Translations under genes and position numbers: made by a program
Notes under the pieces: generated by a model
Seen by the model: only the letters and a program-made list of their open reading frames with translations
What the model was told of the DNA's origin: nothing
Databases searched by the model: none
Assembly (NCBI GenBank): GCA_037013685.1
Contig: CM072919.1
Location: 49,000,616 to 49,064,615 of the forward strand
DNA length: 64,000 nt
DNA from: Acridotheres tristis
Lineage: Eukaryota; Chordata; Aves; Passeriformes; Sturnidae
Reading direction: 5' to 3'
Shown: positions 10,801-25,029 of the stretch, in pieces
How the letters are laid out: each line of letters begins with the position of its first letter
Numbering within the stretch: the stretch's first letter is position 1

Positions 10801-13800
10801 TGTTAGATTAGAAGTTTCGAAATACTCTTTTTAGCAGCTATAAAATGCATGTGGTGCTTACCTTGCTGCTTAATTGAAATAGATTTGATTTTAATCTCAT
10901 GCAACTCCAAGCCAAAGTTTGGGCCTAGAGATCACTCTTAAGCTAGACATGTCTTCTGTATCCTCAGAGCACTTCAAGTAATGCAGGAGCTATGGGGCAA
11001 AGCCTATTACTATGCTTTCTATCTTTGGCATTGCATGTTTCCTAATCCATGCTGTGAGCATTAGTTTCCAAGGTATTATCTAAAATGGCTTTGTAAAATA
11101 GTAGATGGAGTATCTGTCAATAAAACAGCGTGGATTTCCTTGTAGAAACTAAGTGATCAGTTGTGAAGGAATGATCAATGGAAATGGGTCATCTTTCTGT
11201 TTTAATGAATCTTTTGTCTGTTTAGCTAAATTGCCTTCTGCAATTTTAGTGGAAAGGAGGTGATCAAATAAATTTAGGATTTAAAAAAAAATTCTGCCAC
11301 CTGTATATATAGAACTGGACAGAAAGAAACCAGAGTTGCAACATGGCAGCTCTTTTCTGGCAACCGCTGTTACCAAAGAAGAATGGCAATGGCAAACGTG
11401 TATATAATATATTTTTGTTCATTAGCATGAGAAGAATCAAATTTAGGAAATACAAGCTTGAAAGGGATCATCTTTAGTTTGTTCTTAGACTGTGGCATGT
11501 TTGTCAACATACACCATATATCTATCTAAAATTCCACGTGTTTTCTATTCTAAGATTCTAAAATGGAAGGAAAAAGAGAAGATGATGAGGCTTGTTTTCT
11601 TCCCTTCCCTTTTCTTTTCTTTTTGGTTTGTTTGACTGTTTGGTTTTTGTTTAAATCACAGCTTTCAGCTACCTGTGTGTTTAGAACTTGAAAATAGATT
11701 TACCTGCTATTTGCTTAACAGTATTTCTTTGATTTGCCAATAAAGTCTTAACTCAGATAGTCTGTGTTCTCATTACTGTGAAGAGATTAATGAACTTCAG
11801 CACTGAAATACAAAAATAGTTAAATCTGCTTTGAGCTAAGCTAGTAAGCTCTTTGAGATGTGAAGATTGTTTTATCATGTATAGAAGAGCTGGTTTTGGC
11901 TTTGGGGTCCTGTGATACAGACTGCAAAATGAGAAAATCAGAACTAAACTTTCCACTGTGCACCTAGAAATCTACAATGCTTTATAAAAATATTCACTAT
12001 GGCAGAATGAGGCCTTTCAACAAGTAATCGTGCATTCCACTCCACTTCTCACTAGCACATATTGCTAAAATACCTAGAAGCAAGCTGGTTTAAAGGCCAG
12101 TGTGTCCTGCAGTGGGTGGTGGTGTTTATAGAGATGTCTTTAGTGCATTTTGGACAGATGTGTGGTTGCTTCTCCAGTGCTTCCACTATGTTAAGATGCC
12201 ACTAAGCTGGTGCTGACAGATTCCATTTGTTAGCATGGCTGTGGCAGAGCAGGAGCCGTCACGTGGCTTTTTGCCCGTTCAGAGTGCAGGCGCAGCACAC
12301 CGGGGTCCTCTTGGCCTGCAACATGTAGAGGCAAACACTGGTGTGCCTCCGTGCCTTGCGTCTGTCTCAGAGGACGTGTCTGAAGAAAACGTTCTGATGA
12401 CATTTTTGATCTTGCTCATGGTTATTGCTGCAGTCGACAGAAGCATTAAGCTGGCCAGCTGGGGAGGGATTCCCTGCTAATATAAACCCAAATAAGGAGA
12501 ATAAACTGAGAGTTCAAAATGGGTTTGCTGCTGCTAGACCAGACATAGCACTAGAGCAGTATTCACTCCTCTCTCTGAAACATGACATAAATAGAAAGTA
12601 GGTAATGAGTGTCTTAGCAGAGCTAAGGACTTCTTTTCATTCCAAATTACGTGGCATAGTATCAGCCTATAGATATGTTTAGGACTTGTGTCTGCTTTTG
12701 GAATCTTCTGCTATAACTTATTAGAGTTCGTGCCTTCAGGGTTGCATGAACACAGTGATGACCTTGAGTGCTGTCACTTGTAAAATTTGCCTTTCACAGT
12801 GCAAGAAGAATGAGATTTTAGTCAAATTGAGTCCTAAGGTAAAACAATATCTAGCCACTCCAAAAGATAACACATTTTACAGCTGCATCTCTTCTTGAGG
12901 TTCTTGCAGAGTTAAAGCAGAACAGTAACCCTCAGTTTTTCCTGAGTAGTTTCATCTGTTGAATGTACGATGTTATGTGTTTGTGCGTATTGTGCTGTGA
13001 TAAATGAAATGACGGAAAAATACTCCATTTCTAATATTTTGCACAGTTCTCTGGTTCCATCCACTACACAGCCCCAAGTGTAGGTAATGAGAAAGGACTG
13101 GAACAGTGAAACAGGAATGAACAGCTTTGATTGGCATTTCCACTGAGGAAAATATCTACAAGCATAACACACATACCTCTGTTTTTACATAGGGCTCTGA
13201 ATAGAAGTGGTAGTAGTTTTTAATCTAGAAAAAAAACCTATGGCTGATTAAGGTTTGGGGAAGTCAGATTGTTTCATAATGTTTAAATCTCATCCAGCCC
13301 TTCCCATGTAAAATAGACTTCATTTTGTCCTGTTTCTTAGAGTGACAAGGTGAAAATACAGGATATTTGGGTTGTTTTTCAGACCTGGTAATAACATGCT
13401 GCGATTTTTCTTGCCATACAAGAAAAAAAATTCATTAAGGCTTATTTTTATTTAAAGACAATTTGGATCATGGAGTAACATTACTTTGACAAAGTCAGGT
13501 TTAAATATTTGAATATTGTATATTGTCCTAAAAAAGATGATGAGTGATTCTGTATCAATATATTGTCAAATTCAAATGCAATCTTCAGAGAGGTTGTAGA
13601 CTCCCCATTCTTTTAGTGGGCTGGACTGGGCTCTGAGTAGCAAGATCTAGTGAAAAGTTCTCTGGCCATGGAAGTAGGGTTGGAACTAGATGATCTTTAA
13701 GTCTCTTCCAACATAAACCATTCTGTGATTCTGTGAATAAAACTGATAGGAAGCTTCAGGTGTATTGAAACTAGGGAAGTCATATTGATGGAACTTGAAA

Positions 13801-15496
13801 TAATTTTAAACCCATTTGGTTTACTTTTTCTGCACAAACTGGAAATAGTATAGGCTTGACAAAATGATAAGGTTCTATAACTAATGATCCTGTTAGGCTG
13901 TCTTATCTAGTGATCTGTCAACATCATTCCTTTTCCTGTTTTTATCCAAAGTCTCAAGAAAAAAATCACTTTTCCTGAGTGCTCAGTGATCACAGCTCTG
14001 CATGTTTTTAAGTTCTCCAGATTCAAGTGGCAGTGCTGTATTGAAGTGTTTTCCTACTATAAAGAAAACAAAAATCACTATTATGAAAATTAAGATCAAC
14101 AATTCATATACCTGCAATGATATTTGAGCTCCTCACTTCTCCTCAGCTATCCATCTCCATCAAACATGTTCTGTCACTGCAAATTTCTGAGCAATTGCAT
14201 GTGTGCATTAAAAAGCCCCAAGCAACCCCAGAAAACCAAACCAACAAAAAAGAATAAGCAAAGCAATTTCAGAATTTCTTTATCCCTGTAGAATTTTCTT
14301 CCTGGAAATCCACACTGATGAAAACTCAGCTATCATCCAAGAGATAGCTCAATTCCAATAGATGCTAATAGTAGAGTCTCTAGTGTGAGAGTCCTGCAAG
14401 CCTATAGCCTTGTGGTTTATATGATTTTTCTTTCTAAGGTGGCTGTAAAAAAATGTGCTGTGGCTCATGCACCTGAAATTGTCAACACAGAGCTTGAAAA
14501 CTGATCCCGCAGGGAATATCTTTTGTGAATCACTGAAAAGGAAAGCAATGAAATGATGTAAAATATCAGTGGCAGCTATGATTCACAATGTCTGATTAAA
14601 GCGATGCGGAACATGTTGTGCAACAGTATGCAGACAGCAGCTTTGATATGGAAATGCAAATCTATTACAAAGTATATTCCTAAAGCAATTTTCAGGAAGG
14701 TTTTGAGCACCAAAGTGAGTCAAACTATGGTCACCTTTGACGTTATTTTAATTATCTGTGGAGATATTTTTTTGTGGATTGTTATTTTGCTGTTTATTGC
14801 TTTCAAAAGTTAATATTTTTTCTTCCCCTTCAGAGCTTAATGTTTCTATAAATGTGACACTTTTTTCTTCTTTCTGTTACTTTTCAGGGAAATATTTACT
14901 TGTCTCTTTCCAGTGTTGAAATAGAACCTGAGAAGCAGAAAACATGTTGGAAACAATTGGTAATTGCTTTTCATTTGTATCACAGTACTTTTGTGGCCAA
15001 ATCAGGTGTGTGTGATAGATTTGGGATATGGGTGTATACTGCTGAGAGACCTTTTGAAAAAAATTATCTACTGTGCTTAGAAATGTATGTTGTGTTTCGG
15101 TTTTTGTATTTGAAAATAAAAGTTGTATGATCATATGTTTAATGTGCTTAAATTTTTGCCTTGTCTTGATTTCATTGTTTTAATCTTTTCTTGAATTAAT
15201 AGTTTGCATGGAAAGGACAAATGTTTTCTGTTATGACTATTTATGCCACTATTTATTTACAGTGGACTGTAGCCACAGTTCCTGTAACTGAATTTCAATG
15301 AAGACTCATTCATTTTTGTAACCCATTTCTTGATGGGTAAAAATACAATTTTCGTTGGTTTATGCTTTGCCTCTGACTTTGTGCTTCATTAGATAGGGTG
15401 GGATTTTTGTTCAAAACAGAGCCATTCAAGTTCTCAGTAGTTTGAGCAGTAAAAAGAGTTATATTTAAACCTGTTGCCTTGTGTGGCTGTTTCTAG
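7015..15496 (+). other. MPDZ intron 1
   Basis: This 8.5-kb intron begins within the CpG island (if exon 1 ends at 7014) and ends at TTTCTAG before exon 2. It holds a T-rich tract near 7984-8100, a small GC-richer patch at about 12235-12400 with several CpG, and a CR1 LINE 3' end at 13581-13736. Open frames inside it show no domain. Confidence 0.75.
13581..13736 (+). mobile_element. CR1 LINE fragment, 3' end
   Basis: The segment reads TCAGAGAGGTTGTAGACTCC, then GGTTGGAACTAGATGATCTT, TCTTCCAAC and a tail of TTCTGTGATTCTGTGA, the recognisable 3' end of chicken-repeat-1 (CR1) retrotransposons. The 8-bp tail repeat is diagnostic. It is 5'-truncated and carries substitutions and an internal deletion, so it is an inactive relic. 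It is good evidence for a sauropsid, most likely a bird. Confidence 0.88.
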
Positions 15497-15513
15497 ACTG
15501 CTACTGACTAGAA

Positions 15514-15696
15514 ATGATTATTGCTACAGATACACATCGGGCCCTCCAGGCCATGGAACGCTTACAGGCAAAACTTCGGGATCGAGGTGACGTTGCAAAT
15601 GAAGAGAAACTGAACCTATTAAAATCAGTGCTGCAGAGTCCTCTCTTTAATCAAATTCTGAGCCTTCAGACTTCTGTTCAACAACTGAGAGATCAG
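15514..15696 (+). CDS. MPDZ coding exon 2: start codon and L27 domain (residues 1-61)
   Basis: The exon opens at 15497 after TTTCTAG, has 17 bases of 5' UTR and starts translation at ATG 15514. An in-frame TGA at 15505-15507, within the same exon, supports this start; -3 is a purine. The 61 codons encode the L27 domain, an all-helical heterodimerisation module that in MPDZ and PATJ pairs with an L27 domain of PALS1 to join the Crumbs polarity complex. Key segments are RALQAMERLQAKL, RGDVANEEKL and SVLQSPLFNQILSL. The exon ends in phase 0 at GATCAG followed by GTAGGA. Confidence 0.95.
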
Positions 15697-18586
15697 GTAG
15701 GAAAAGCAGTCTTGCTAAGTGCAAGGGGAAATTTGCCAAGGTAATGGAAAGATGTGTGTGTTTCTGCTTGTTGAACAGTGAAATAGCTTAAACTAAACAT
15801 CTGATCCAAAGGTTCAGGGACATACCCCACTGACTTTTCAGGGCTTTGTTGAGGCCGTATTTTGTGTATGTGATTTTTATGTATATGCTCATTACTTAAA
15901 ATGTGCAGGGTAGGGAAATGGTGGTATGGGTGGGGGTTAACAAAGAGCTTTCTTTCTCTGCCCTTCAAAAGGAGCATGTTTTCTATGAGGTCTCGGACTT
16001 ATTTCGTAGGAGCCTTTTATTGCTCTTTTGTGTCTTACCCTGCTAAAACGAGGATGTAGAGGAAAGCTGTGGAATGGTTGACTTCAGAAGGATATGAAGA
16101 TCTACTTTGTACTTTGTATGGGAATAAAAGATCAAAGAGAAGCCAGGGCTCCTGCCTCCTTTTTGCTTTCAGGGTGTTAAGTATTAATTTTCTGCATGTT
16201 TTCAGTGCTTGAGAAAAGGGTCAGCAACTTGGATATATTGACTTTTTTTGTTGCTATAATTTTCTTGTCAGCAGAATATAGAAGGTAGTTCAGTAACTGA
16301 ATCAGGGCTAAACCATGTATCTGCCTTTACAAATTGTTGTTCCTGTTGATTCCTGCAAGATGGCAAGCTCTGTTCTGGTATGCAGAATTGCTGAAGTGGG
16401 AGGGAGCAGACTCTGCACATGGACCTTATTGTTAGTGTGGAGCCCCATCTGGTCTTTCACCAGACTGATGAGGAGGATTCCTCACAATCCTCACAGTACT
16501 TCAGCTGTGTGGCAGAAGAATGCACTGTGGCCTTTTATTGCTTAACTTGTGGATCATCTTGATGCTATTTTGCACAGGCAAGAAATAAATTATACTGTAT
16601 TCATCATGATGATTTTCAGATTTTGTCAGTTTAGTATTTAGAGACTTGATGGCAATGGAGTAATTTTAAAAAATCTCAAGAAAAAAAACTGTCCTGAGGG
16701 TTTGTTTGCGCTGCTATTTGAAAATGAGAATTTAACAGTGACATCCAGAAATTATGTGAATAGGGTGAAGACCCTGGGAACATGTAGTGAGAAATAAAAG
16801 TATGCCTGAAATGTTAATAGAAGTTTGGTAAAATAGCAAATTAAATTTTCACTTCTGGACATTAGCTGTGAAGTTAAAGAATAGCTATCTTTTTAAATAC
16901 ACTTGCCTAAATTAGAAAATGAAGCAGGAGATACTAGGATTGGTAATTTAAGGCATGTATTTTTTAAAAAGCAAAGAATAACTTCACTTTCTGTCCTGAC
17001 TCTGCAGGTTTAACTGTGAAGTAACTTTTGGGATCTGTGCATATTGCATGGTATATACACCCTGTCTAGTTGACAGGGGAGCTATTTGAATATGAATTCC
17101 CTTTTTTATGTGTGCTTATATGATCACTTACACATGTTTCCGCATTCTTAGATTTGGATTTGTGTCAGTTCTTCATCCTGTACTTTTTCTGCAGAATTTC
17201 TTCTCTACAGTATAACATGAGATTATTTGTTTTTATTCTGTGCTATTTAAATATTTACAAAGCATACTGAAACAGGACAAAGAATTAAAGCATGAAATAG
17301 GCAGTTATATTAAAAAAGCTTGTTTTTTCAAAGACTCACTTTTGAGGACACCCTTCAAGGACATCCTTTTTAAACTGTGGGAGTACTGTGCTGTTGAAGC
17401 TTTTAAGGTACAGGTTGATGAAAACGCAAAGCATGTAAGTAGTGACCAGGTTTTTTGACCAGGCTGTGCCAGACTAAAGAGACAAGTTGTGTCCCAACAG
17501 TTGCAGCCAGAGCTGTGTTTGAGACAGGAGGAAAAACGGTGCTGAGTTGTGCAATGACAAAGTCTTGCAGTTACTACCCACTGGAGACCAAGATGGCTAA
17601 TTTTTTAATATTTAATGATGAGCTGCAGTGACAATTGAATGGGGATTTGATTCTTTTTGAGGTGAAGTGTAATAGTCTGTTTAACAGCTCCTGTATTTTT
17701 AATGAGTTTTTAAAGAGCTACAAGACTACTGCAGAATTCTTGGGGAGGTCACCTTTTAGGACAGTGTAGTTTGAAAATGGGGATGGGAGCGGAGAAGCCA
17801 GAATGGCAGTTTACTTTGCAAGTCAAACAGATTCCGTGCAAGTGTCCCAGCAGAAGTAGATCAACCAGTGAGACTTCATTGCAGGCCTTTAGGGTCGTCA
17901 GTAAATTTCAAGGTAAGGATGTATTCCTTGCATGAGACACTATGTCTGGAAAGCATAGAAATGATAGTGAAAAGTCCTGCCCTCTATTTGTGCAGTGTGT
18001 GTGCTGACTGGTATGTTGTTTTATCTTGAAGCATGGTGCTAAAGTCAGCAAATCTGATGCCTTGGTTCTTATTAGCAGGCTTTAAAGTTGTGGGGTATTT
18101 TATTTTCTTAAATGAGCAAGCAGGATTTGTTTGTACTGCAAAAAAGTCACTGTGAAGTTAACTGAAGAAAAGTCTCGGCACAGCAAAGCAATGTTTTTTT
18201 GTGAGAGACTTCGCAAGTCTCTTGAGCTGGGGAGCGCTGAAGGAACCAGTTTTTTCTGGTCTCTTTCTGTCCTTTTTCTTCAGTTAATGCTTGTTTTCGC
18301 AAGTTGAAGAGCAGTCTTGTTGTTGGAAGATAAGGCAGAGATGGAGAAGAAAAATAGAGATTGTGGTGGTTTTAAATAGCTTAATAATATTTTATTTTCT
18401 TTATAAAATATTCAAAGAAAATGATCAGACCATGCTAGAATTTCTGAGCTGCTTCTCTGCCATTCCTTTTTGTCTCTCAGTTGTTTACCTCCTCCTCCAC
18501 ACCTCAGCCTGCCTTCTTTCCACTCAGAACTCTGCAAGAAGAAAATACCTGGTGGTTGGTTCAAATGGCGGGGCTGCAGTTCTCAG

Positions 18587-18678
18587 TTTTGGGGGTTTTT
18601 ATATTTGGTGGTTTGTTTTGTTTGGTTGGTTTTTTGTTTTTTTTATTTTTGTTGTTGTTTTGTTTTTCGTTTTTTTAC
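18587..18678. repeat. T/G-rich low-complexity tract
   Basis: GTTT, GGTT and GTTGTT units with long T runs fill this stretch. Open frames through it encode only Phe/Val/Leu runs and are artefacts of composition. Confidence 0.8.
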
Positions 18679-21600
18679 TTGTGAGTTTGACCATGGTTTT
18701 TCCTTCACAGTGTAGTGGTGGGTAGTAGTTGGATGTCAGTGCAAGAGAGGATTTAGGGAAGAAGTGAGAAGCTGTCTTTTCATATTGCCTGTGAACACTT
18801 AACAGTGTTAAGTTAACTCTATTTTGCACAACAAGAGATGTTTAATTCATGTTTTGGGCCCCTTTTGGCAACAATACTGTTTGCTCTTTTAAATGAAGTA
18901 ATCACAAAGAAATGCTAATTTGGGATCTGCTTCATCTACTTTGAAGTCATACAGGTGTAGCCAGCAGAGTGGTGCTGGTGCCAGTTCCTGTTCCTGGGAG
19001 CTCAGGGCCTTTCCCTGCTGTTGTTCTTGCAGGTTCTCTGGCTCGTGCTTCTCACTTCAGTGTGATTACTGTCGCAGCTGGCCTTTTTGCTACTCAGGAG
19101 TCTTGCAATCAGACTTGTGCTTCTTGGAGTGTCCAGAGCTGCTCCTCAGTGGCTGGAGTGCAGAAATACTGAAAATTTATTTTTGCCTAAGTTGAGACCT
19201 AGCAATGTTGACGGCATTGCTTTAAGTGCTGATACAGTGCAGACATGGCTTGTGTTGCTTTTTTGTTAAAAAAGTATTTTGAGCTACTGCATGTAAGCAC
19301 TGCTTGATTGTATTTAGTGTCTATCTATGTGACTAAAATTTTGTCATACTAAGTGCTATTTATGCATTTTTCTTTTTATCTTATCAAATTATGTTCACAT
19401 TGGAGATGTTTATACCATAAGGAGAAAGCCAATCAAGGAAAAATAGCATAAGCAAGCTTATAAAGCAAAGCTGTAATGTTTCATACTGTAATTATACAGT
19501 CACAGTGCTATAAAGCTACTTACTTAAAATGGAATTATGGCGATTGTATTATTGCAAGGTAGTGCAATTTATAAGTTATGAAAAATATTTAATTTTAAGA
19601 TTTACATTTGTGGTGTATCACTCCCCTGGAATCACCCGTCTGTGGTCAGCAAGAATATATAGCAACTTCTCTTTACTTTTTAATGCTATAAGCCTGGATT
19701 TTGGGGGGCGCATAGAAAAGAGTGGTCATCACATTTCTGCTTATAATTTATCTCGGAATTCTGAACTTCTACCTTAAGTACTACTGTAAATGCCACCATA
19801 AATATTTTTATAGTATTTAAGGTGTAACCATGTCTGTTTCAGAAGAGGAGATGTGAAATGTGAGGTTTTTGCACACACACATAGACAAAACTTTATTCTG
19901 TTAACAGTCTAACTTTTTTTGATTTTTTTTTTCTTGGGGTTTCAGAGGTCAGATGGCATTTTATGTGAGGTTGGCTTCATGTACTGAGCACATCCTTCAT
20001 TAAACATGAGCTGTGTTTGTTTAAAAAAGGTGCGGTGGAAATGAGATGTTGCTGTCAGTTGCTCTTGATGTGACTGCTCAATACTGTTTTGTAGCTGTGC
20101 TGTACTGAAATTTTGAGACGCTTTTAAATTTCTAGGTTAGCTAGTGGGAATTGGAAGGTTATTATTTACTTTTCCTGCAATATATGTAGTGTGCAGGACT
20201 TCTGTGCTTTAACCATCATGCAAATAAATATAATCCAATGTTTTCAGAACAGTGAAGTTGTTATTGTTGTTTATTAGGAAAACATTAACAACTTCCATCT
20301 TTTGCTTTGTAAGGCAGAAGGAATGGGAGAAGTCAATTCTGATATGTCTGCAGTAATGTCACAGCTCACAAAAGTATGGAGAAAGGATGAAATTTCAAAC
20401 GGAAGAGTGGTCACTCTATTGCCTGTTTGAACAGGACTTGGTCAGTGAAAACATACAATGTAAAAACTAAAAAAATTAATTGGCCTATAACTATTTCTGT
20501 TTCAGCAGGAGAATGTGCAAAGTCTGTAGCAGGGAGAAAACCATAATTTCCTAAGGACATTGCCTTCTCTTTTTGAAGAAGTCCTTCAAACTTGAGTAGG
20601 GAAAAGCCTGGTGATACTGGGCAGCTGTTCAGGTGGAAGTTAAAATGCCCATAATGGGTACTCTGCTCTTAGAACATTGCAAACAGTGCAGTGAGATGAC
20701 TAAAGCAATCAATCCACTGTTCAGTAGTACTAGGAGGACATACTTAAATCATAGTACAAGATTGAGTGGTCCAAGGAGTATTTTGGATTCAGATTAGGAA
20801 TGTAATACTATTCATAAGGGCAATATGTCATATTCTAAACCCTTTTTTTTTGACGTGTAGTTCCATTTCTTCTTTGGTGATTATGCATACAGAAAGTATT
20901 TTATTGTATACTAGAGAAACATAGTATCAAAATGCAAACACTATTTATAACTTTCATACTATTGCAAAACTGCCATAATTTTAATAACTGTGGCTCGATG
21001 TAGGTTTTTGTGCGTGATTTTTCTAGTGCAACTTCCTCTCTACACATTTGTGTGCAAAGAAGTACTCTACATACACAAAAGACATAGGCTTTTTATGCAG
21101 AGAGAGGTTTCACAAACTGGGATTGTCTCTGTGTTAGCTGTTTGAAACACTGTGTGCTGACATGGAATAAATTTAAAGCAGTGGGCTCTCAGCTACAGTC
21201 AGTTTCTGTGACATAAATTTCTGTTTCTCTCCTTTTTTGCCTGCATGGCTTGTTCTTTGTAAAGTAGAAGGTGTTCTTGCTTTCTCTATGTAGTCTCAAA
21301 TTTTGCTTTTAGCATTATTATAAAATTTTCCTTCTTTTCCCTTTTTTTGTCTTAGAAATGACTACACACTCTGCTCAAAGCGGGGAATTCACACACTGTT
21401 GGGTTTTATAAGACTATCAGTAATACCAATGACTCTTCCCTTCTGCCACCCTGAAACATGAAACATCCGGAAACTCCTACCACAGTAAAAGGCCCCCAGG
21501 ACAGAATAATGCAGTTACAATGGTACTAAATGAAATTGCAGACATTTAACGTATTTTTCTGTAGGTGTAATCATACTGATTGAAGTCATTACCATGCTCG

Positions 21601-23483
21601 GCTGCTGAGCCTGACTCACTTTGTTTGAAGTTACCACTCCAAAAGCTGCAACAAAGTAGTTTTGTGAGCTCTCACTGATTGATATTGGATGAAATTAGTA
21701 GGTTTTACTGGTACTATTCTGTTCTTTGTTTAGTCTAACTTTACTGGCTTTGCCAGAGCCGGTGATTAGTTCTCTAGGGACTGCTTTAACTGAGAGTGCT
21801 CGGAGGATGGTAACCTTCAGCAGAAAAGGGAACTCAGTGCTGTTTTCTGCAATGAGCACTGCAATTTAGAAAATGAACTTGAATCTATTACTTAATGACA
21901 TTTGTGATATCAGGCCCGTATACTGTGGCCTTTGGGTGCACATGAAAGGTAGTTCAAATATGCATCTCATATAACTCTTAGGCTGCTTCATATTGCTGTA
22001 GAAATGTAAAAATACTTTAGTAGAACCAGTTAAGAATGGTTAATTGTAGTAATGTTAGATACTCCTAGGATTAATGATTTCACCAATGACCATTTTTTGT
22101 GGGAAGAAGCACAACAACATGTTCTATAGGAAGATTTGAAGGTGGAGGGGAATAAAAAATGAAGCACATAATTGACCAACTTCAGTTACACAGTTTTATA
22201 CATTGAAATGGACAATATTGGGAAGGTGGAATTGAATTAACCTATTGTATGGCCTTACGCAGGTAAGTATGTCATAGATTTTACTAGTTTTGAATCTATT
22301 CATATAATGTAAGGGGAAGTGTTATATTCTCAGAAGGGTAGAATTTGGTTACGTCTTTAGTGTTGTTGCATGTAATGAAGTGTGAAACAAGGCTTGTCTA
22401 CATACGTCTTACAAACTTGCCAACATGAATGTATATGGTTAAAGAAAGTGCATATGTGCACACTTTAGGCGTTACAACTTGTTTGAAACATAACCCAAAT
22501 GATTCCTCACATTGAATATAATCAATGGGATATAAAAATCACTAAGTTCTAAACATCCACATTTTCTTCTTTACATATTTTTGTGTCAGAGCAGGCTTAG
22601 AAATGCTGTTGAGAGCTTTTCTTTTTAATGCTGCCTTGTGGTATTTTTTCTTTAACTTGAGGGCCTTCCCAGCCACGTAAATTGTTCAACAAGCTACTTT
22701 TGTTTTATTGCATTTTCCAAACACACTAAGGATGAAATGGAATTGTTTGGTGGAGAACAATATTGACCTTTTAATGACTGGACTGTTGTAGGACTGATAT
22801 GATAAACCTAATAGACGTAACATGCTTGAACAATTGAGACTGGTGCAGTAGACATTTTAGAATATATCTACTGTTTTGAAATTTTTATTGATATTTGAAA
22901 TTTAAAATATGACTTTAAGGAAGGGAACCTTGGGTTTCTGTATTGTGACGCAGAATGCTAGAAAGTGAGCATTGTAAAATTATGGAAAGTGTTTGAAATT
23001 GCAATATAATAGTTAGCGAGCCAGGCAAGTAGGAAGCACATTTGTCTAGTGTAAAGCAGTATCAATTAATAGTCAAGGGACAAAAGACAAATGAGGGTTT
23101 CTGCTTCACCTGAGTTTTATATCACCAATAGCCATTTATTAGATTGGTTGGCACAGATCTGCTTGAAAAGAGGTGATTTACTATGGCTGTGCAAAACAGG
23201 GAATTTTCTTATTTTCTTTCCTCTTCTAAGAAAATTGGATTGTAAAGTCTGTCTGTGTAAATGATTATTAATTTCAGATCAGCCTGGTGGTTTTAGACTT
23301 GTTCAGTAATCTTGTATTTAATCCTAGCTCATGTAGATATTCACATTGGTAGCTGTAGTCCAGAGTGATGTGGAAACCCTGACCAGTGAAATTTGTTCTC
23401 TATATAGCTGTGAGATTTACTTATTTTTTCATCAATATGGGCATACTTCTTTTTTTTTAAATTGTAAAGTAACTGATAACATT

Positions 23484-23531
23484 TTTTTGGTTTGGTTTTT
23501 GTTTGCTTGCTTTTTGTTTGTTTGTTTTTTT
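23484..23531. repeat. (GTTT)n-like simple repeat
   Basis: Imperfect GTTT/GCTT units follow a T run here. It is typical simple-sequence DNA with no coding content. Confidence 0.75.
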
Positions 23532-23866
23532 CCATAAATACTGATGCTGTAGAAAAAAATAGTTCTTGTTTACCTCTAACACAGTGATGGAATACTTCAA
23601 GGTGCTATGGGGATGGGAACAAATTACTTTTAGACAGAGTATGGAAAATAATTTTAGGTTCTAATCAATTTCTTTTCTGTTTATGCTTGTAGTTCGCAAC
23701 TTTACATTGGGTATAAATATTGAAGGTAATTTTTCTCCTTAAAATGTCTGCATAAAATTGGAATTTCAAGTACTTCTAATGATCAGTTGGCTTATCATAA
23801 TGTTCTTACCTAACGAGAAGATTTCTGCTCTGTCTATAAATCCGTGTTGCCTTCAATCTTTTACAG

Positions 23867-24088
23867 GTGAATATTACACCTTCCATACATTCCAGTGGTG
23901 AATTCCCTCAGCTTCTCCATCATGGTGTGAACGTGGGGTCCTTGCCACTTAATGAGTCGTATTTGTTGGCTCAGCAGAATGGCAGCCCAGCTAATGCGTT
24001 AGAAGCATCAATGAGATCAATTACTCCTCAGATTAATGGGAAATTCTCTAGTGATGACTTTGAGCAGCTAATCAGAAACATGTCCCAG
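23867..24088 (+). CDS. MPDZ coding exon 3: linker between L27 and PDZ1 (residues 62-135)
   Basis: The acceptor is TTTTACAG and the donor CCCAG followed by GTAACC; the exon is 222 nt, phase 0 to 0. The first codon is GTG (Val), which is not a start here. It encodes a low-complexity, Ser/Asn-rich linker that is poorly conserved in the family, except the C-terminal part (INGKFSSDDFEQLIRNMSQ), which closely resembles mammalian MPDZ and leads into PDZ1. No enzymatic or membrane features are present. Confidence 0.93.
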
Positions 24089-25029
24089 GTAACCCTATCA
24101 TATAATAACCACAAAATATGGATTACTGATTATATGAAGGTTAGGATACATGTACGTTTATTTAAAAGCAATTGAGTTACTACACAAGCCACTGTACCAC
24201 TTACTGTATAAGATAAAAGTAACCTTTTAGTTTGAGAAACAATTAGTAAATGAGGAAGCTGTTGAAAAACTAGCCCTGACACAGTCACTCAGGAGCTACT
24301 GTCCTTAGCTGACCACTGTGTGTATTAAAGATCAGCATGCCATTATTTTTCCATGCTCGTTGTAGAACTGCTGCTCTATGCATGAGGGAGATACTTTGTC
24401 AGAGTATGCTCTTATATGCATAATTAATGAAAGCTAGTTCTATGACTTTCTTTGACCTTGCTGTGCATTGTTCTGTAATCTTACTAATTTGCTGTAGTAG
24501 GCAGAAATGGTGCACAAGTCTCTTCAGTGGCTGGAGCTGGGAATGCCCAGCCATATATTCTAGAGTTTATCTATTCAATCTGTAATAGAGAAGGATAGGA
24601 GAAGTCTAATGGTGTTCAGGAGAGCGTTTTTGCATAGTCCAACTTTCGTTTTTATTTCTGTAATTCATCCTCTTTTTCTGGTTTTGCTTGAAAGTTGTCC
24701 TGTACCCTCTAAAATAGATATATATAATATTATAGTCACTACTAAACCAAAACTCAGTATATTTATCTTTTGTTTCCTGATTTCCTCTTCTGGGGTGCAA
24801 TAATATTTATTTCTCAAATATTTTCTGTATGAGAACAGAAAATTGGAAATGAAAAACCATGTTTTAGTTATTAGCTTGTATAATCTTGCACAGCTATAGT
24901 TGTCATTAGAAGTTAATTTCTAAGTTGTTTGCCATGTTTTTTATTGCTGTTTTTCAACATTTTTAACCTTTGTTCATTTTTAATCTTTTAATTTGTGTAC
25001 CGTTTTTTTTTTTAACTTCTGCTGATCAG
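24089..25029 (+). other. MPDZ intron 3
   Basis: A 941-bp intron that ends with a long T tract before CTGATCAG. Nothing else is recognised. Confidence 0.9.

Larger units (their letters stand above)
15697..23866 (+). other. MPDZ intron 2
   Basis: This 8.2-kb intron separates the L27 exon from the linker exon. It contains a T/G-rich low-complexity tract at 18587-18678 and a (GTTT)n-like tract at 23484-23531. I see no further exon or repeat that I can name. Confidence 0.85.

Noticed and set aside
17240..17458. 72-codon open frame in intron 2 ending near a GTACAG donor-like site
   Set aside because: No good acceptor at its start, no similarity to MPDZ, and adding it would place it between L27 and the linker where the family has none.
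18291..18725. 144-codon open frame in intron 2
   Set aside because: Its second half is only Phe/Val/Trp runs from the T/G-rich low-complexity tract.
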